The notes: generated by a model not told the origin, from the sequence alone. A DNA stretch of 32,048 bases from an uncultured Lachnospiraceae bacterium (GCA_902778245.1 CACYXH010000044.1:1-32048); one strand, 5' to 3'. Positions 1 through 7,780 are shown, counted from the first letter of the stretch. Numbers and translations are program-made.

Positions 1-17
1 CTACGGGAAACGGGCTG

Positions 18-46
18 TTGACACAGAAAAACAAGCGTGTTAATAT
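18..46 (+). promoter_or_regulatory. Sigma-A promoter of the ABC-F leader
   Basis: TTGACA at 18-23 and TAATAT at 41-46 are separated by exactly 17 bases. Transcription would start near 53, about 315 bases before the ABC-F start codon, leaving a long leader. Confidence 0.8.
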
Positions 47-52
47 AAGGAT

Positions 53-295
53 ATCTTGAAAAGAGGGGTGAAAAGATGAGAAGATAGTTTACTTTTGATT
101 ACATGAAGGTTTTGACGGTATGGTTCATAAGACGCATACTGTTTTCATGTTGCCAAAAGTGGATTATGTTCTCATAACCTCTCTTTTTGCATGCGTAAAA
201 ATTATTTACGCGAGAAATTTGCGGAGCGCCTTTCTCGTCGTTGTAAGTGATGGTTATCAAATCATCCCTCCAAATACATGAGGTTATAGTACGTA
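53..295 (+). promoter_or_regulatory. Structured leader upstream of the ABC-F gene (candidate attenuator)
   Basis: The leader contains a 3-codon ORF at 76-87. Bases 59-69, which hold the ribosome site of that ORF, can pair with 177-187 over 11 positions with one G-U wobble, and the second arm runs into a T-tract (184-188). Between them, ACATGAA and TTCATGT (about 103-150) enclose GTATG/CATAC. Further down are a 7-bp hairpin at 193-211 and a second stem at 211-237. This arrangement fits drug-responsive, ribosome-mediated attenuation known for several ABC-F genes. The fold is inferred by eye, and the T-tract follows a long-range helix rather than a compact terminator. Confidence 0.45.
76..87 (+). 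CDS. Possible 3-codon leader peptide (Met-Arg-Arg)
   Basis: ATG AGA AGA TAG follows a GAGGGGTG ribosome site (63-70) at normal spacing and lies about 23 bases after the predicted transcription start. Very short upstream ORFs are known in antibiotic-responsive leaders. On its own such a tiny ORF could be chance; the promoter, ribosome site and pairing potential around it make it worth listing. Confidence 0.3.
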   Translation: MRR

Positions 296-367
296 ATGGA
301 ACTGTTTGGCAACAAATGGTTCCTTTATTATTTTGCTCAAAAAGGAATTATACCAGGAGGAATGAAT

Positions 368-1897
368 ATGGCACAGATAAGTGTAAATCGTCTTACGTTT
401 CATTATGACGGAAGTTTTGACAATATCTTTGAAGATGTTTCATTTTCCATCGATACGAATTGGAAATTGGGATTCATAGGTCGAAACGGAAAAGGAAAAA
501 CAACATTTTTAAACTTATTATTGGGAAAATATGCTTATGAGGGTTCCATAAATACTACTACAATGTTTGATTATTTTCCATATCAGATTACAGAAAACCA
601 GATGCAGTTACCGGCGTCCGACTTTATAGAGGAGCTGAAGACCAGATGTGAGCTATGGCGGGTTATATGTGAATTGTCAGAATTGGGAGAAAGTGCAGAA
701 ATCCTCTATAGACCTTATCAAACACTGAGCCCGGGAGAGCGTACAAAAGTTTTACTGGCAGTTTTGTTTTCCGGAGATAATGATTTTTTATTAGTAGATG
801 AGCCAACCAATCATCTGGATCAGGAAGCCAGAGAAATAGTAAAAATGTATCTTTCGTCAAAGAGAGGATTTATTCTGGTATCCCATGACAGAGATCTGCT
901 GGATGCTTGTATTGACCATTGTTTAGTACTCAATCGGAAAAGTATTGAAGTACAGAACGGCAATTTTTCCAGTTGGTGGGAGAATAAGAAGCGGAAAGAC
1001 CAGTTTGCTGTAGCGGAAAATGAAAAGCATCAGAAGGAGATACTGAAACTAAAGCAGGCAGCAATGCGAACATCGAAGTGGGCAGACCAGAATGAACGAA
1101 CTAAGATAGGATTTGATCCAGTAAAAGAGCATGACAGATCTTTAAATACAAGGGCATATATCGGAGCGAAAACAAAAAAGATGCAGAGCAGAGTGAAGCA
1201 ATTGGAAAAGCGGATCCGCCTGGAGATAGAAGAAAAAGAGGGCCTTTTGCAGGATTTGGAAACACCTGTTGATTTAAAACTGGTTTTGCTTACGCATCAC
1301 AAGAACACACTCGTCAATATAAAGGACTATAGTTTGATATATGCAGACGCAGATGATCCGGTCTTCGAAGGTCTGACATTTGCAATTAGTAAAGGGGACC
1401 GGATTGCTTTGTCCGGAAAAAATGGATGCGGGAAATCGACCCTTATAAAAATGCTTTTGCAGAAAGCCGATTCAGATGATATCAATATGAATATTTCGGA
1501 AAAGGGTGTGTGTGAAATGGCTTCGGGACTTGTGATTTCTTATGTTGGACAGGATGCGGCCAATTTAAGCGGCGATATTACAACTTTTTGCAGAGAACAC
1601 GATTTAGATAAGAGTCTGTTTTGCGCAATACTTAGGCAGCTTGATTTTGAACGGGTTCAGTTTTTGAAAAAAATGGAAGATTATTCGGAAGGGCAGAAAA
1701 AGAAAATACTGCTTGCGGCAAGTTTATTAACGCCGGCTCATCTTTACATTTGGGATGAACCTCTAAATTATATTGACGTATTTTCGAGAATGCAGATTGA
1801 AAAACTGTTGTTGGAGTATCAGCCCACGATGCTATTTGTAGAGCATGACGAACAGTTTCGCAGGAAGATTGCAACGCAAACGATTGAACTAAGATGA
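368..1897 (+). CDS. Lsa-type ABC-F ribosomal protection protein
   Basis: A 509-residue tandem ATPase without membrane segments. The first nucleotide domain shows Walker A GRNGKGKT (about 39-46), signature LSPGERTKV (about 120) and Walker B LVDEPTNHLD (about 141-150). A charged helical linker follows, then a second Walker A GKNGCGKS (about 350), a divergent signature YSEGQKKK and Walker B YIWDEPLNYID. The opening segment with TNWKLGFIGRNG and the closing EHDEQFRRKIA match the Lsa subgroup, whose studied members protect ribosomes against lincosamides, streptogramin A and pleuromutilins. Drug range here is inference. Start 368 is preferred over 296 and 362 because AGGAGG (355-360) lies 7 bases before it. 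It follows a long leader that is probably regulatory. Confidence 0.88.
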   Translation: MAQISVNRLTFHYDGSFDNIFEDVSFSIDTNWKLGFIGRNGKGKTTFLNLLLGKYAYEGSINTTTMFDYFPYQITENQMQLPASDFIEELKTRCELWRVICELSELGESAEILYRPYQTLSPGERTKVLLAVLFSGDNDFLLVDEPTNHLDQEAREIVKMYLSSKRGFILVSHDRDLLDACIDHCLVLNRKSIEVQNGNFSSWWENKKRKDQFAVAENEKHQKEILKLKQAAMRTSKWADQNERTKIGFDPVKEHDRSLNTRAYIGAKTKKMQSRVKQLEKRIRLEIEEKEGLLQDLETPVDLKLVLLTHHKNTLVNIKDYSLIYADADDPVFEGLTFAISKGDRIALSGKNGCGKSTLIKMLLQKADSDDINMNISEKGVCEMASGLVISYVGQDAANLSGDITTFCREHDLDKSLFCAILRQLDFERVQFLKKMEDYSEGQKKKILLAASLLTPAHLYIWDEPLNYIDVFSRMQIEKLLLEYQPTMLFVEHDEQFRRKIATQTIELR

Positions 1898-1984
1898 ACC
1901 GCTTTTAAGGGAAAATGCAAATCTCCCGGGAATTGACTTTTGGGCCTATAAAGAGCATACTATCTATGAAAATAAGGCAATGTT

Positions 1985-2065
1985 ATGATAACAAAAATTC
2001 AGATGGTCCAAAGACTCGTGATAACCGAGCAAAATCTGGCGCTGAAGGATATCGCGTATGCGTAG
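1985..2065 (+). pseudogene. Remnant of an AraC-type regulator N-terminus
   Basis: A 26-codon ORF starting MITKIQMVQRLVITEQ and ending LALKDIAYA before TAG. It resembles the first helix and turn of AraC regulators that begin with their DNA-binding domain, cut off just where the conserved Gly-Tyr/Phe of the second helix should come. The stop codon merges into the ribosome site of the next gene. The 26 codons before it, in another frame (1908-1988), are also open and may be older debris. A similar ending recurs near 8389-8412. Confidence 0.35.
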
Positions 2066-2080
2066 GAGGGTACATTTTAT

Positions 2081-3004
2081 ATGGTTGATGGTCAAAAGAA
2101 CATTTCGGCCGATGCAGTAAAAATTGGCATTGAGGACAAATTTCATTATGTAATATCTGATTCTTGTGTGATGTGCGGAACGTGTTCTGATGAGTGTCCT
2201 GTTAATGCAATTACGCAAGAGGGCAGCAAGTATCATATTAATCCCAAGACTTGTATTGATTGCGGAACATGCTCCGTGGTCTGTCCCGTAGGGGCAGCTC
2301 ACCGCTCGCCGTATATACGAGACAGTATTTCCATCCAAGATATTGATAGGAACAAGTGCTATTTCAATCCGGGATGTGCCCTGAGCTTGTATAAACCAGA
2401 AGTTCCACAGTTGATGTTGCAATTGCTGCATAAGAACTTTGGAGATATTAAACTTCACAATGTTTGCTGCAGACATAATCCCAAGTTGGAAGCAGGCGCC
2501 ACCATCATCAACAACTGTGCAGGCTGTGACCGCCGTTTTCGCTCGCTGTATCAGGGTATTAATACGATTTCTTATTGGGAGATTATTGATGGCATAGCAG
2601 ACTTAAAATTGCCGAATCACACGGGACTGACGGTTTCTATTCATGATTCTTGCGGGTATCGGCACAAGCCCCAGGTGCATCGTGCTGTCAGAAATCTTTT
2701 GAAGAAAATGCATATTGAGATTGTGGAGGCTGAGTTTAGCGGAACAGAATCCGTGTGTTGCGGCGATAACTTTTACGGCGCTGTTCCGAACGAGCAGGTG
2801 GAAAAGCGTATACAGATGCGTGCGGATCAATTTCCGTGTCAGGATGTCGTTGTGTACTGCATTGGATGTGCGAGGGCAATGACAGCCAGTGGGAAAACAC
2901 CACATTATCTTCCTGATCTGCTGTTTGATCGAATTGCTGAGCCTATGCCTGACACATTGGATGAATATCATTCAAAACTAGGAGATTACATAGAAATTCA
3001 TTGA
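2081..3004 (+). CDS. 4Fe-4S ferredoxin / CCG-domain iron-sulfur protein
   Basis: 307 residues. The N-terminal part carries two ferredoxin clusters: CVMCGTCSDECP (about 29-40) and CIDCGTCSVVCP. The rest resembles cysteine-rich CCG domains of heterodisulfide reductase subunit B and related electron-transfer proteins: CCRHNP, NNCAGC, then HDSCGYRH, CCGDNFYG and CIGCARAM. No membrane segment or signal peptide is seen, so it is probably a soluble redox protein. AGGAGGG (2064-2070) sits 10 bases before the ATG. The partner oxidoreductase is not adjacent, so the substrate is unknown. The stop codon lies in a 12-base tandem duplication, after which the same frame stays open for 60 codons. Confidence 0.8.
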   Translation: MVDGQKNISADAVKIGIEDKFHYVISDSCVMCGTCSDECPVNAITQEGSKYHINPKTCIDCGTCSVVCPVGAAHRSPYIRDSISIQDIDRNKCYFNPGCALSLYKPEVPQLMLQLLHKNFGDIKLHNVCCRHNPKLEAGATIINNCAGCDRRFRSLYQGINTISYWEIIDGIADLKLPNHTGLTVSIHDSCGYRHKPQVHRAVRNLLKKMHIEIVEAEFSGTESVCCGDNFYGAVPNEQVEKRIQMRADQFPCQDVVVYCIGCARAMTASGKTPHYLPDLLFDRIAEPMPDTLDEYHSKLGDYIEIH

Positions 3005-3015
3005 GAAATTCATTC
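2992..3015 (+). repeat. 12-base tandem duplication spanning a stop codon
   Basis: AGAAATTCATTG at 2992-3003 is followed directly by AGAAATTCATTC at 3004-3015, 11 of 12 bases identical. The junction creates the TGA that ends the iron-sulfur gene. The frame continues open to TAA at 3185-3187. Confidence 0.8.
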
Positions 3016-3191
3016 TCGGCTTATCCATTATAAAAGAGTTGCTAAAACTGAAAAAACAAAAATAAACATTATCATCAATGCTGAAAGTAATAGCATTGCT
3101 CTTCAAGCAAACGGAAATCTGATATATTCAAGAAATTATTATAATAATCGTTTATTAGCAAATGGGATAATTATATTTGAGGAGTAAAGAG

Positions 3192-3746
3192 ATGCAGACA
3201 TTATCCGTAAACAATATAGAATACAAAATGATCAAGCTGCTCGGCCGCGGTAAGGGCGGTTACTCTTATCTTGTCGAAAAAGGAGGCAAGCAGTATGTAT
3301 TAAAACAGATCCATCACGAGCCCTGCGCCTACTACACTTTTGGCAATAAAATAGAAGCCGAAAGAAATGATTATGGGAGGCTTCTGGATGCGGGGATCAG
3401 GATTCCGAAAATGATTGAGCTTGATGTCCAAAACGAGAGAATTGTCAAGGAATATATTGATGGAGACACAATTTTTGATATGGTAAAGAATGAGACTTCC
3501 GTTGAAACGTACATGGAGCAGATTCTCAAAATGGCGGAACAGGCAAAGTCAGCAGGATTGAATATTGACTATTTTCCAACGAATTTTGTTGTTCAGGAGG
3601 GGTTAATTTACTACGTTGACTATGAATGCAACCATTATATGGATGAGTGGAATTTTGAAAATTGGGGAATAAAGTATTGGTCTAAAACGCCTGAATTTTT
3701 GGAATATTTGAAGAATAGTTTGTTTGGAGATGATGTGATAATATGA
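3192..3746 (+). CDS. Small protein-kinase-like protein
   Basis: 184 residues with a reduced kinase fold. A glycine-rich loop LGRGKGGYS (about 17-25), an ATP-anchoring lysine in YVLKQI (about 40), a catalytic-loop-like DYFPTNF (about 126) and a metal-binding VDYE segment (about 142-145) are visible. The C-lobe is much shorter than in Hanks-type kinases, so it may be an atypical RIO-like or small-molecule kinase; the substrate is unknown. The ATG at 3192 has GAGGAG seven bases upstream. Its stop overlaps the next start by 4 bases (ATGA), suggesting translational coupling with the AraC regulator. Confidence 0.72.
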   Translation: MQTLSVNNIEYKMIKLLGRGKGGYSYLVEKGGKQYVLKQIHHEPCAYYTFGNKIEAERNDYGRLLDAGIRIPKMIELDVQNERIVKEYIDGDTIFDMVKNETSVETYMEQILKMAEQAKSAGLNIDYFPTNFVVQEGLIYYVDYECNHYMDEWNFENWGIKYWSKTPEFLEYLKNSLFGDDVII

Positions 3747-4378
3747 AAAACAACATTATATACGAACGAAAAGACGATAATATAGAATATATTTACTATA
3801 AGGACGCGGTGCAGTCTTATCCTACGCATACGCATGCAAATCATGTTACGTTCGGATACGTTTTGGATGGAGTGGTTTGCATTATTTGTAATGGAGAAAA
3901 GAATTTATATCATGCGGGCAAGCATTTTCGTGTCTTGCCGGATACTCCCCATTCAGTAGAGTGTGTGAATGGTACCACCTATTCTATGGTGAGTATATGT
4001 GCAGCGGTCGATAAACGGTCAGATGAGGCCGCGAATGAAATTAGCTGCACAAAGAGGCTGAAGCAATTGATTTTAGAGGCACCGGAGAGGACATTTCTAA
4101 TTGATGAGATGGCCAAGATCATAAGTATGAGTTCATACTATATGATTCGGAAGTTTAAGGAAGCCTGTGGTTTGACACCTCATCAGTTTCAAATACAGTG
4201 CAGAATTAGAAAAGCACAGAAATTATTAGAAGAGGAAAAACGCGTGATCGAAGCAGCTTATGCCACAGGGTTTTGTGACCAAAGCCACTTTGATCGATGC
4301 TTTTATAAAATTGTCGGACTGACTCCAAGTGAATATAAGCAGTCTGTAAAACGGCAGCTTAGCATAATGCCGGAATAA
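3743..4378 (+). CDS. AraC-family regulator with N-terminal cupin sensor
   Basis: 211 residues. The N-terminal half is a cupin-like sensor with the HTHANHVTFGYVLDG segment and a later LPDTPHSVE. The C-terminal half is a two-helix-turn-helix AraC domain, IISMSSYYMIRKFKE followed by EAAYATGFCDQSHFDRCF and the closing GLTPSEYKQ. It is somewhat short for the family but looks complete. It overlaps the kinase-like gene by 4 bases and its last 20 bases overlap the 3' end of the opposite-strand cupin gene, which is a natural candidate target. The ligand is unknown. Confidence 0.88.
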   Translation: MKNNIIYERKDDNIEYIYYKDAVQSYPTHTHANHVTFGYVLDGVVCIICNGEKNLYHAGKHFRVLPDTPHSVECVNGTTYSMVSICAAVDKRSDEAANEISCTKRLKQLILEAPERTFLIDEMAKIISMSSYYMIRKFKEACGLTPHQFQIQCRIRKAQKLLEEEKRVIEAAYATGFCDQSHFDRCFYKIVGLTPSEYKQSVKRQLSIMPE

Positions 4379-4748
4379 ATTTTGCGAATAGATAAAGTCC
4401 GTCTTTTCCTGCATTTACTTCGTGCGGGATACCGATCGGTATGATGGAAATGGTTCCAACTTCATAAGGAATTGTTGCGCTATTGTTGATACATACCCCA
4501 GAACCGGCAATTACCTCATGTGTTTCCAATTGTGTTTCGTGGACATGATTTTTAATACTTTTGTTCGGCGCGATGCGGACAAGATGATAGCTGAATTCAC
4601 CATTCGTATCTTTAGCGGTAACGATGTGCTTGAGTTCTACACCCTCAAAGGTGGGATGCTTTGACCATGGAATCCCAGAAAATTTTACTGTGGTTGTTGG
4701 CAGTCTGAGAGAACCGTTATTGAATGCCTCAAATAAATTACTACTCAT
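4359..4748 (-). CDS. Cupin-domain protein
   Basis: 129 residues forming one small beta-barrel. Metal-site residues can be seen in NHVHETQLETHEVIAG and in the later IPIGIPHEVNAG, matching the two cupin motifs. AAAGGAG lies just upstream on the minus strand. The enzymatic or binding role cannot be read from sequence. It converges on the AraC gene with a 20-base tail overlap, so opposing transcription may interfere. Confidence 0.78.
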   Translation of the reverse strand: MSSNLFEAFNNGSLRLPTTTVKFSGIPWSKHPTFEGVELKHIVTAKDTNGEFSYHLVRIAPNKSIKNHVHETQLETHEVIAGSGVCINNSATIPYEVGTISIIPIGIPHEVNAGKDGLYLFAKFIPALC

Positions 4749-4836
4749 AAATGTTTGTCTCCTTTGCTTTGTATTTAGTAACTATTTCCCTTCCCAGTTT
4801 TGGTGCATGTTCTGGGAATGCTGAACAGTTACATAT

Positions 4837-4842
4837 ATTATA
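4837..4842 (-). promoter_or_regulatory. Possible -10 box for the cupin gene
   Basis: Read on the minus strand this is a perfect TATAAT, about 90 bases before the cupin start codon, with TG upstream. No convincing -35 box was found at the usual distance. The rest of 4749-4979 shows no gene. Confidence 0.3.
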
Positions 4843-4979
4843 AGCATAGGAGAAGGTGAAAGATTGGATAAAATTGCGGTGTATGCACCTCCTGCGGTCA
4901 TCACGGTTTCTGCGGGATCGAATTTGCCATACCGATATATCACTGCCGGATGCAGCGGATGGAGGGAGTGCTGAGAATT

Positions 4980-5016
4980 TTTCAGGGGACGGACGATGAC
5001 CGTCTGCCCCCTGAAA
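4980..5016. repeat. Inverted repeat after the SulP gene
   Basis: TTTCAGGGG (4980-4988) pairs perfectly with CCCCTGAAA (5008-5016). After one mismatch the stem continues for six more pairs around a 5-base loop. It begins 8 bases after the SulP stop codon, as a terminator should, but neither side has a T-tract following the stem. It may be an mRNA-stabilising hairpin or a weak terminator. Confidence 0.6.
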
Positions 5017-5024
5017 GTATGAGA

Positions 5025-6677
5025 TTATTCCTGACAAAGCCTGGTAGCCCATTCGATTGCATCATCAATATGCGGGCGGAAGTTTTCCGCGCCGACCAGT
5101 TCGATAAACCCGTCTTTTTCCATCGTGCGCATCGGCTGCTCATTTACGTGGGAGAATACAAGGGTTATGCCGTGCTCCCTGCAGCGCGCGTAGAACTGCT
5201 CCAGATGGTGCATAGCTGTGGCATCCAGCGCGGGAACGCCCCTCATGCGAAGAATCAGCACCTTTGTGAAATCCTTAAAGTCGATACCGGCAATCTGCTC
5301 GGAATCACCGAAAAACATCGGACCATAAATTTCAAACACACGCACCTGTTTCGGGAGCGGTTTCAGATCCATGCCATCCGGATCCTCTTCCGGGTCATAA
5401 TATTTCCAGCCTTTGATCGAGGACTCCTCACTCATACGCTTCATAAACAGTACGATGGCAAGTGCCATGCCGACTTCGATCGCAATGACCAGATCGAATA
5501 CTACAGTGAGAATAAATGTAGTTACGAGAACAATAATATCGCTCTTCGGGGCGGTTTTGCACAGATGTACAAAGGTTCTCCACTGGCACATATTATAAGC
5601 GACTACAAAAAGGATCGCGGCGATCGTCGGCATCGGGATCAGCGCAGCGTAAGGCATAAGGATCACGAGCACCAGGATTAGAACAACCGAGTGGACCATG
5701 CCGGCGATCGGCGTGCGTCCTCCGTTTTTAATATTTGCGGCCGTTCTGGCGATCGCGCCGGTAGCCGGGATCCCGCCAAACAGTGCGGAACCGATATTTC
5801 CGCAGCCCTGAGCGATCAGTTCCATATTGGAGCGGTGATGCGAATTGATCATACTGTCGGCGACCACACAGGACAAGAGCGATTCAATGGAGGCAAGGAT
5901 GGCGATGGTAAAACCATCGGAGGCAACGCTTCGGATATCGGCGAACGTAACGTGCAGAGTATGAAATTTCGGAAGACTATTGCTGATCGTGTAGAGATCA
6001 CCGATCGTGTTGACCTGAAGTTTTCCGAATTTCACAATCAGTATTCCGACGATTACAGCGATCAGAGAACCGGGGATCTTTTCGCTGACGCGCGGCCACA
6101 GGATCAGAATCACAAGACTGATGATCCCGACCAAAAGGGCGAGCGGGTTGATCGTCTTCAGGTTTGAGGCAAATGCCTCTACCTTGTCCATGGTCTCTAT
6201 AGTTACCGTTCCCTGCGGGTATGTAAGGCCGAAAAAGTCTTTCAGCTGTCCTATGAGGATCGTCACGGCGATACCAGCCGTAAAACCGGTGGTTATAGTA
6301 TAAGGAATGAATTTGATCAGGCCGCCTAAGCGAAAGGCGCCCATGAGGATCAATAGAATACCGGCAATGATCGTAGCGAGCATCAGCCCTTCCATTCCAT
6401 TTTTGGCCACGATACCGGCGACAATGGTCGCGAACGCGGCCGTGGGGCCAGCAATCTGTACACGGCTTCCGCCGAGGAAGGAGATGATAAAGCCGGCAAC
6501 GATCGCAGTGTAGATACCCTCTTCCGGGCCAACGCCCGAGGCGAGAGCCAGGGCAATCGACAGCGGAAGTGCGATAATGGCAACGATGATGCCGGATATC
6601 GCATCGGAAGCAAACTGCTTGCCGCTGTAATGCTTCAGGGTGCTAAACAGCATTGGTTTTAGTTTGTCTTTGTTCAT
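5025..6677 (-). CDS. SulP-family anion transporter with STAS domain
   Basis: 550 residues. The N-terminal three-quarters is hydrophobic with many membrane spans, including the SulP hallmarks DAISGIIVAIIALPLSIALA and GGSRVQIAGPTAAF, and ARTAANIKNGGRTPIAGMVH further on. The last about 110 residues form a cytoplasmic STAS domain with VLILRMRGVPALDATAMHHL. Family members carry sulfate, bicarbonate or other anions by symport or exchange; the substrate here is not predictable. I chose the start at 6677 (MNKDKLKPM) because a GAGGT ribosome site precedes it; the 14 codons upstream lack one. It stands alone on the minus strand, divergent from the riboswitch operon. Confidence 0.92.
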   Translation of the reverse strand: MNKDKLKPMLFSTLKHYSGKQFASDAISGIIVAIIALPLSIALALASGVGPEEGIYTAIVAGFIISFLGGSRVQIAGPTAAFATIVAGIVAKNGMEGLMLATIIAGILLILMGAFRLGGLIKFIPYTITTGFTAGIAVTILIGQLKDFFGLTYPQGTVTIETMDKVEAFASNLKTINPLALLVGIISLVILILWPRVSEKIPGSLIAVIVGILIVKFGKLQVNTIGDLYTISNSLPKFHTLHVTFADIRSVASDGFTIAILASIESLLSCVVADSMINSHHRSNMELIAQGCGNIGSALFGGIPATGAIARTAANIKNGGRTPIAGMVHSVVLILVLVILMPYAALIPMPTIAAILFVVAYNMCQWRTFVHLCKTAPKSDIIVLVTTFILTVVFDLVIAIEVGMALAIVLFMKRMSEESSIKGWKYYDPEEDPDGMDLKPLPKQVRVFEIYGPMFFGDSEQIAGIDFKDFTKVLILRMRGVPALDATAMHHLEQFYARCREHGITLVFSHVNEQPMRTMEKDGFIELVGAENFRPHIDDAIEWATRLCQE

Positions 6678-6722
6678 GGCAGACCTCTTCTGAATATATA
6701 AAATTTTTATAAACACCAAATC

Positions 6723-6750
6723 ATTATACTACCGGAAAGGAGAATTGCAA
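6723..6750 (-). promoter_or_regulatory. Promoter of the SulP gene
   Basis: On the minus strand TTGCAA (6745-6750) and TATAAT (6723-6728) are separated by 16 bases, about 45 bases before the SulP start codon. Confidence 0.55.
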
Positions 6751-6778
6751 GAGAAAAAATATGATTAAAAAATAAGTA

Positions 6779-6809
6779 TTGACATTTGGGTCCGAATGTG
6801 ATAGATAAT
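6779..6809 (+). promoter_or_regulatory. Promoter of the first yybP-ykoY riboswitch
   Basis: TTGACA at 6779-6784 and GATAAT at 6804-6809 have a 19-base spacer, slightly long. The aptamer begins about 12 bases after the -10 box, so the start lies at its edge. Confidence 0.55.
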
Positions 6810-6820
6810 TATCAACCAAT

Positions 6821-6913
6821 ACAAAGGGAGTAGCCAAACGCCGAAAGGCGGGCTTGAAATCGTCAGCTGATGCGAGAGCATCCGTATCGAGTGAGATGGC
6901 AAGACTTTTATTG
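6821..6913 (+). ncRNA. yybP-ykoY manganese riboswitch, copy 1
   Basis: The aptamer carries the conserved GGGAGTAGC (6826-6834), a CGCC-GAAA-GGCG hairpin (6839-6850), AATCGTCAGC (about 6858-6867), a GATGC-GAGA-GCATC hairpin (6869-6882) and the closing GCAAGAC. The outer helix pairs AAAG (6823-6826) with CTTT (6905-6908). These are features of the yybP-ykoY class, which binds Mn2+ and usually switches genes on. The 3' strand of the outer helix is also the 5' strand of the following terminator, so ligand binding should prevent termination. A second copy with covarying helices lies at 25258-25346. Confidence 0.8.
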
Positions 6914-6942
6914 TGACACAGTCATGATAGAAGTCTTTTTTT
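6902..6942 (+). terminator. Riboswitch expression-platform terminator, copy 1
   Basis: AGACTTTTATTGTGA (6902-6916) pairs with TCATGATAGAAGTCT (6922-6936) with a few G-U wobbles, followed by seven T. It overlaps the aptamer's closing helix. Confidence 0.8.
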
Positions 6943-6976
6943 ATTCCTGGAAAGAAGAAGCAAAGGAGGAGAGCAT

Positions 6977-7201
6977 ATGTTGAGATCAATGTTTTTACTG
7001 TGGATTTTCATGGTATTATTTGGGTATGGGAGAGAGGCGAACAGGATGCTGCGAATCGTTCTGGGTATTGCGGTATTCGGCTGGGCGGCGCGGATTATCC
7101 TATCTTTTGGCTTTAGCATGCTCCCGATCATTTTATTCGTACTGCTGCTTAGCAATGTAGTTGTACCGTTTGTTCGCGGGTTTGTCAGCAGATTTCGTTG
7201 A
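6977..7201 (+). CDS. Small membrane protein under manganese-riboswitch control
   Basis: 74 residues, almost wholly hydrophobic, with two or three predicted membrane segments: residues about 2-17, 24-44 and 46-65. An AAAGGAGG site (6962-6969) precedes the ATG. I do not recognise the family. The central RMLRIVLGIAVFGW resembles GILRIVILVAIIRW in the small protein behind the second riboswitch (25382-25525): both share LRIV and a Trp eight residues later. Its place right behind a Mn2+ riboswitch suggests a role in manganese export or membrane response to manganese, which is inference only. Confidence 0.75.
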   Translation: MLRSMFLLWIFMVLFGYGREANRMLRIVLGIAVFGWAARIILSFGFSMLPIILFVLLLSNVVVPFVRGFVSRFR

Positions 7202-7212
7202 GGAGGAAGATT

Positions 7213-7375
7213 ATGAAACAGACTGATCATTTCCGACGCCTGGGGTACAGAGGTGGGTATGTTAAAGCCGAAGCTGGAGATTGATTTCAAAGGCTGGAAG
7301 GTAGAAGGCGATATCTGGCACTGGCATTTTCAGGTGAAAGATCAGGCGGACCGTCTGGTGGCGAGGGTGGATTAG
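7213..7375 (+). pseudogene. LURP-one-related (YxjI-like) gene fragment
   Basis: An AGGAGG site and ATG at 7213 open a 23-codon frame that stops. From 7259 another frame reads 38 codons with LKPKLEIDFKGWKVEGDIW, matching the later part of LURP-one-related proteins, which are normally about 160 residues. The N-terminal two-thirds and the end are missing, so this is a frameshifted remnant. Confidence 0.5.
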
Positions 7376-7385
7376 GGGGTGCAAT

Positions 7386-7478
7386 ATGAGAAAACTAGGA
7401 TTGATTGGCGGCACAGGGCCAGAATCCACAATAGAATATTACCGTCAGATTGCACTTTTTATTGTCACTTGGATATAA
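7386..7478 (+). pseudogene. Truncated aspartate/glutamate racemase N-terminus
   Basis: The 30-codon ORF begins MRKLGLIGGTGPESTIEYYR, the first strand and substrate loop of the Asp/Glu racemase family, normally about 230 residues. Homology stops near 7455 and the sequence then runs into the promoter of the toxin-antitoxin pair. No matching 3' part was found after the pair. Confidence 0.7.
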
Positions 7479-7490
7479 TTATGCTATAAT
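7462..7490 (+). promoter_or_regulatory. Promoter of the toxin-antitoxin operon
   Basis: TTGTCA (7462-7467) and TATAAT (7485-7490) are spaced by 17 bases, with AAAGGAG and the antitoxin start close downstream. Confidence 0.75.
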
Positions 7491-7516
7491 TGTGTCAAAA
7501 AAAGGAGTGAAGCATT

Positions 7517-7780
7517 ATGCCGCTTATTATGCCTATTAAGGATTTACGCAATACAACCGAGATTTCTAATATCGCACACAAGGAACAGGAGCCTATTTTT
7601 ATTACCAAAAACGGATATAGCGACTTGGTTGTAATGAGTAGTGAATTATATGATAAATTTGCAAAAATCAACCGCATCGACCAAGCCATATTTGAGTCCG
7701 AGCAGGAAATTGCTAACGGAGCAGAAGCAGTTGACGCAGAGATAGTTTTTGCAGAATTGGAGAAAAAACATTTTGGATAA
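7517..7780 (+). CDS. Phd/YefM-family antitoxin
   Basis: 87 residues. The N-terminal MPIKDLRNTTEISNIAHKEQ and PIFITKNGYSDLVVMSSE are the typical Phd/YefM DNA-binding fold; the C-terminal acidic helix would wrap the toxin. It binds and neutralises the toxin encoded by the overlapping next gene, and probably represses its own promoter at 7462-7490. The last 8 bases overlap the toxin start. Confidence 0.88.
   Translation: MPLIMPIKDLRNTTEISNIAHKEQEPIFITKNGYSDLVVMSSELYDKFAKINRIDQAIFESEQEIANGAEAVDAEIVFAELEKKHFG

Noticed and set aside
1632-1874. Minus-strand open frames within the ABC-F and atp genes
   Set aside because: They follow codon bias of the real genes on the other strand, and none has a ribosome site plus a family motif.
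4950-6613. Several long open frames on the plus strand opposite the SulP gene
   Set aside because: They lack recognisable motifs and ribosome sites and are explained as antisense shadows of the well-supported transporter.
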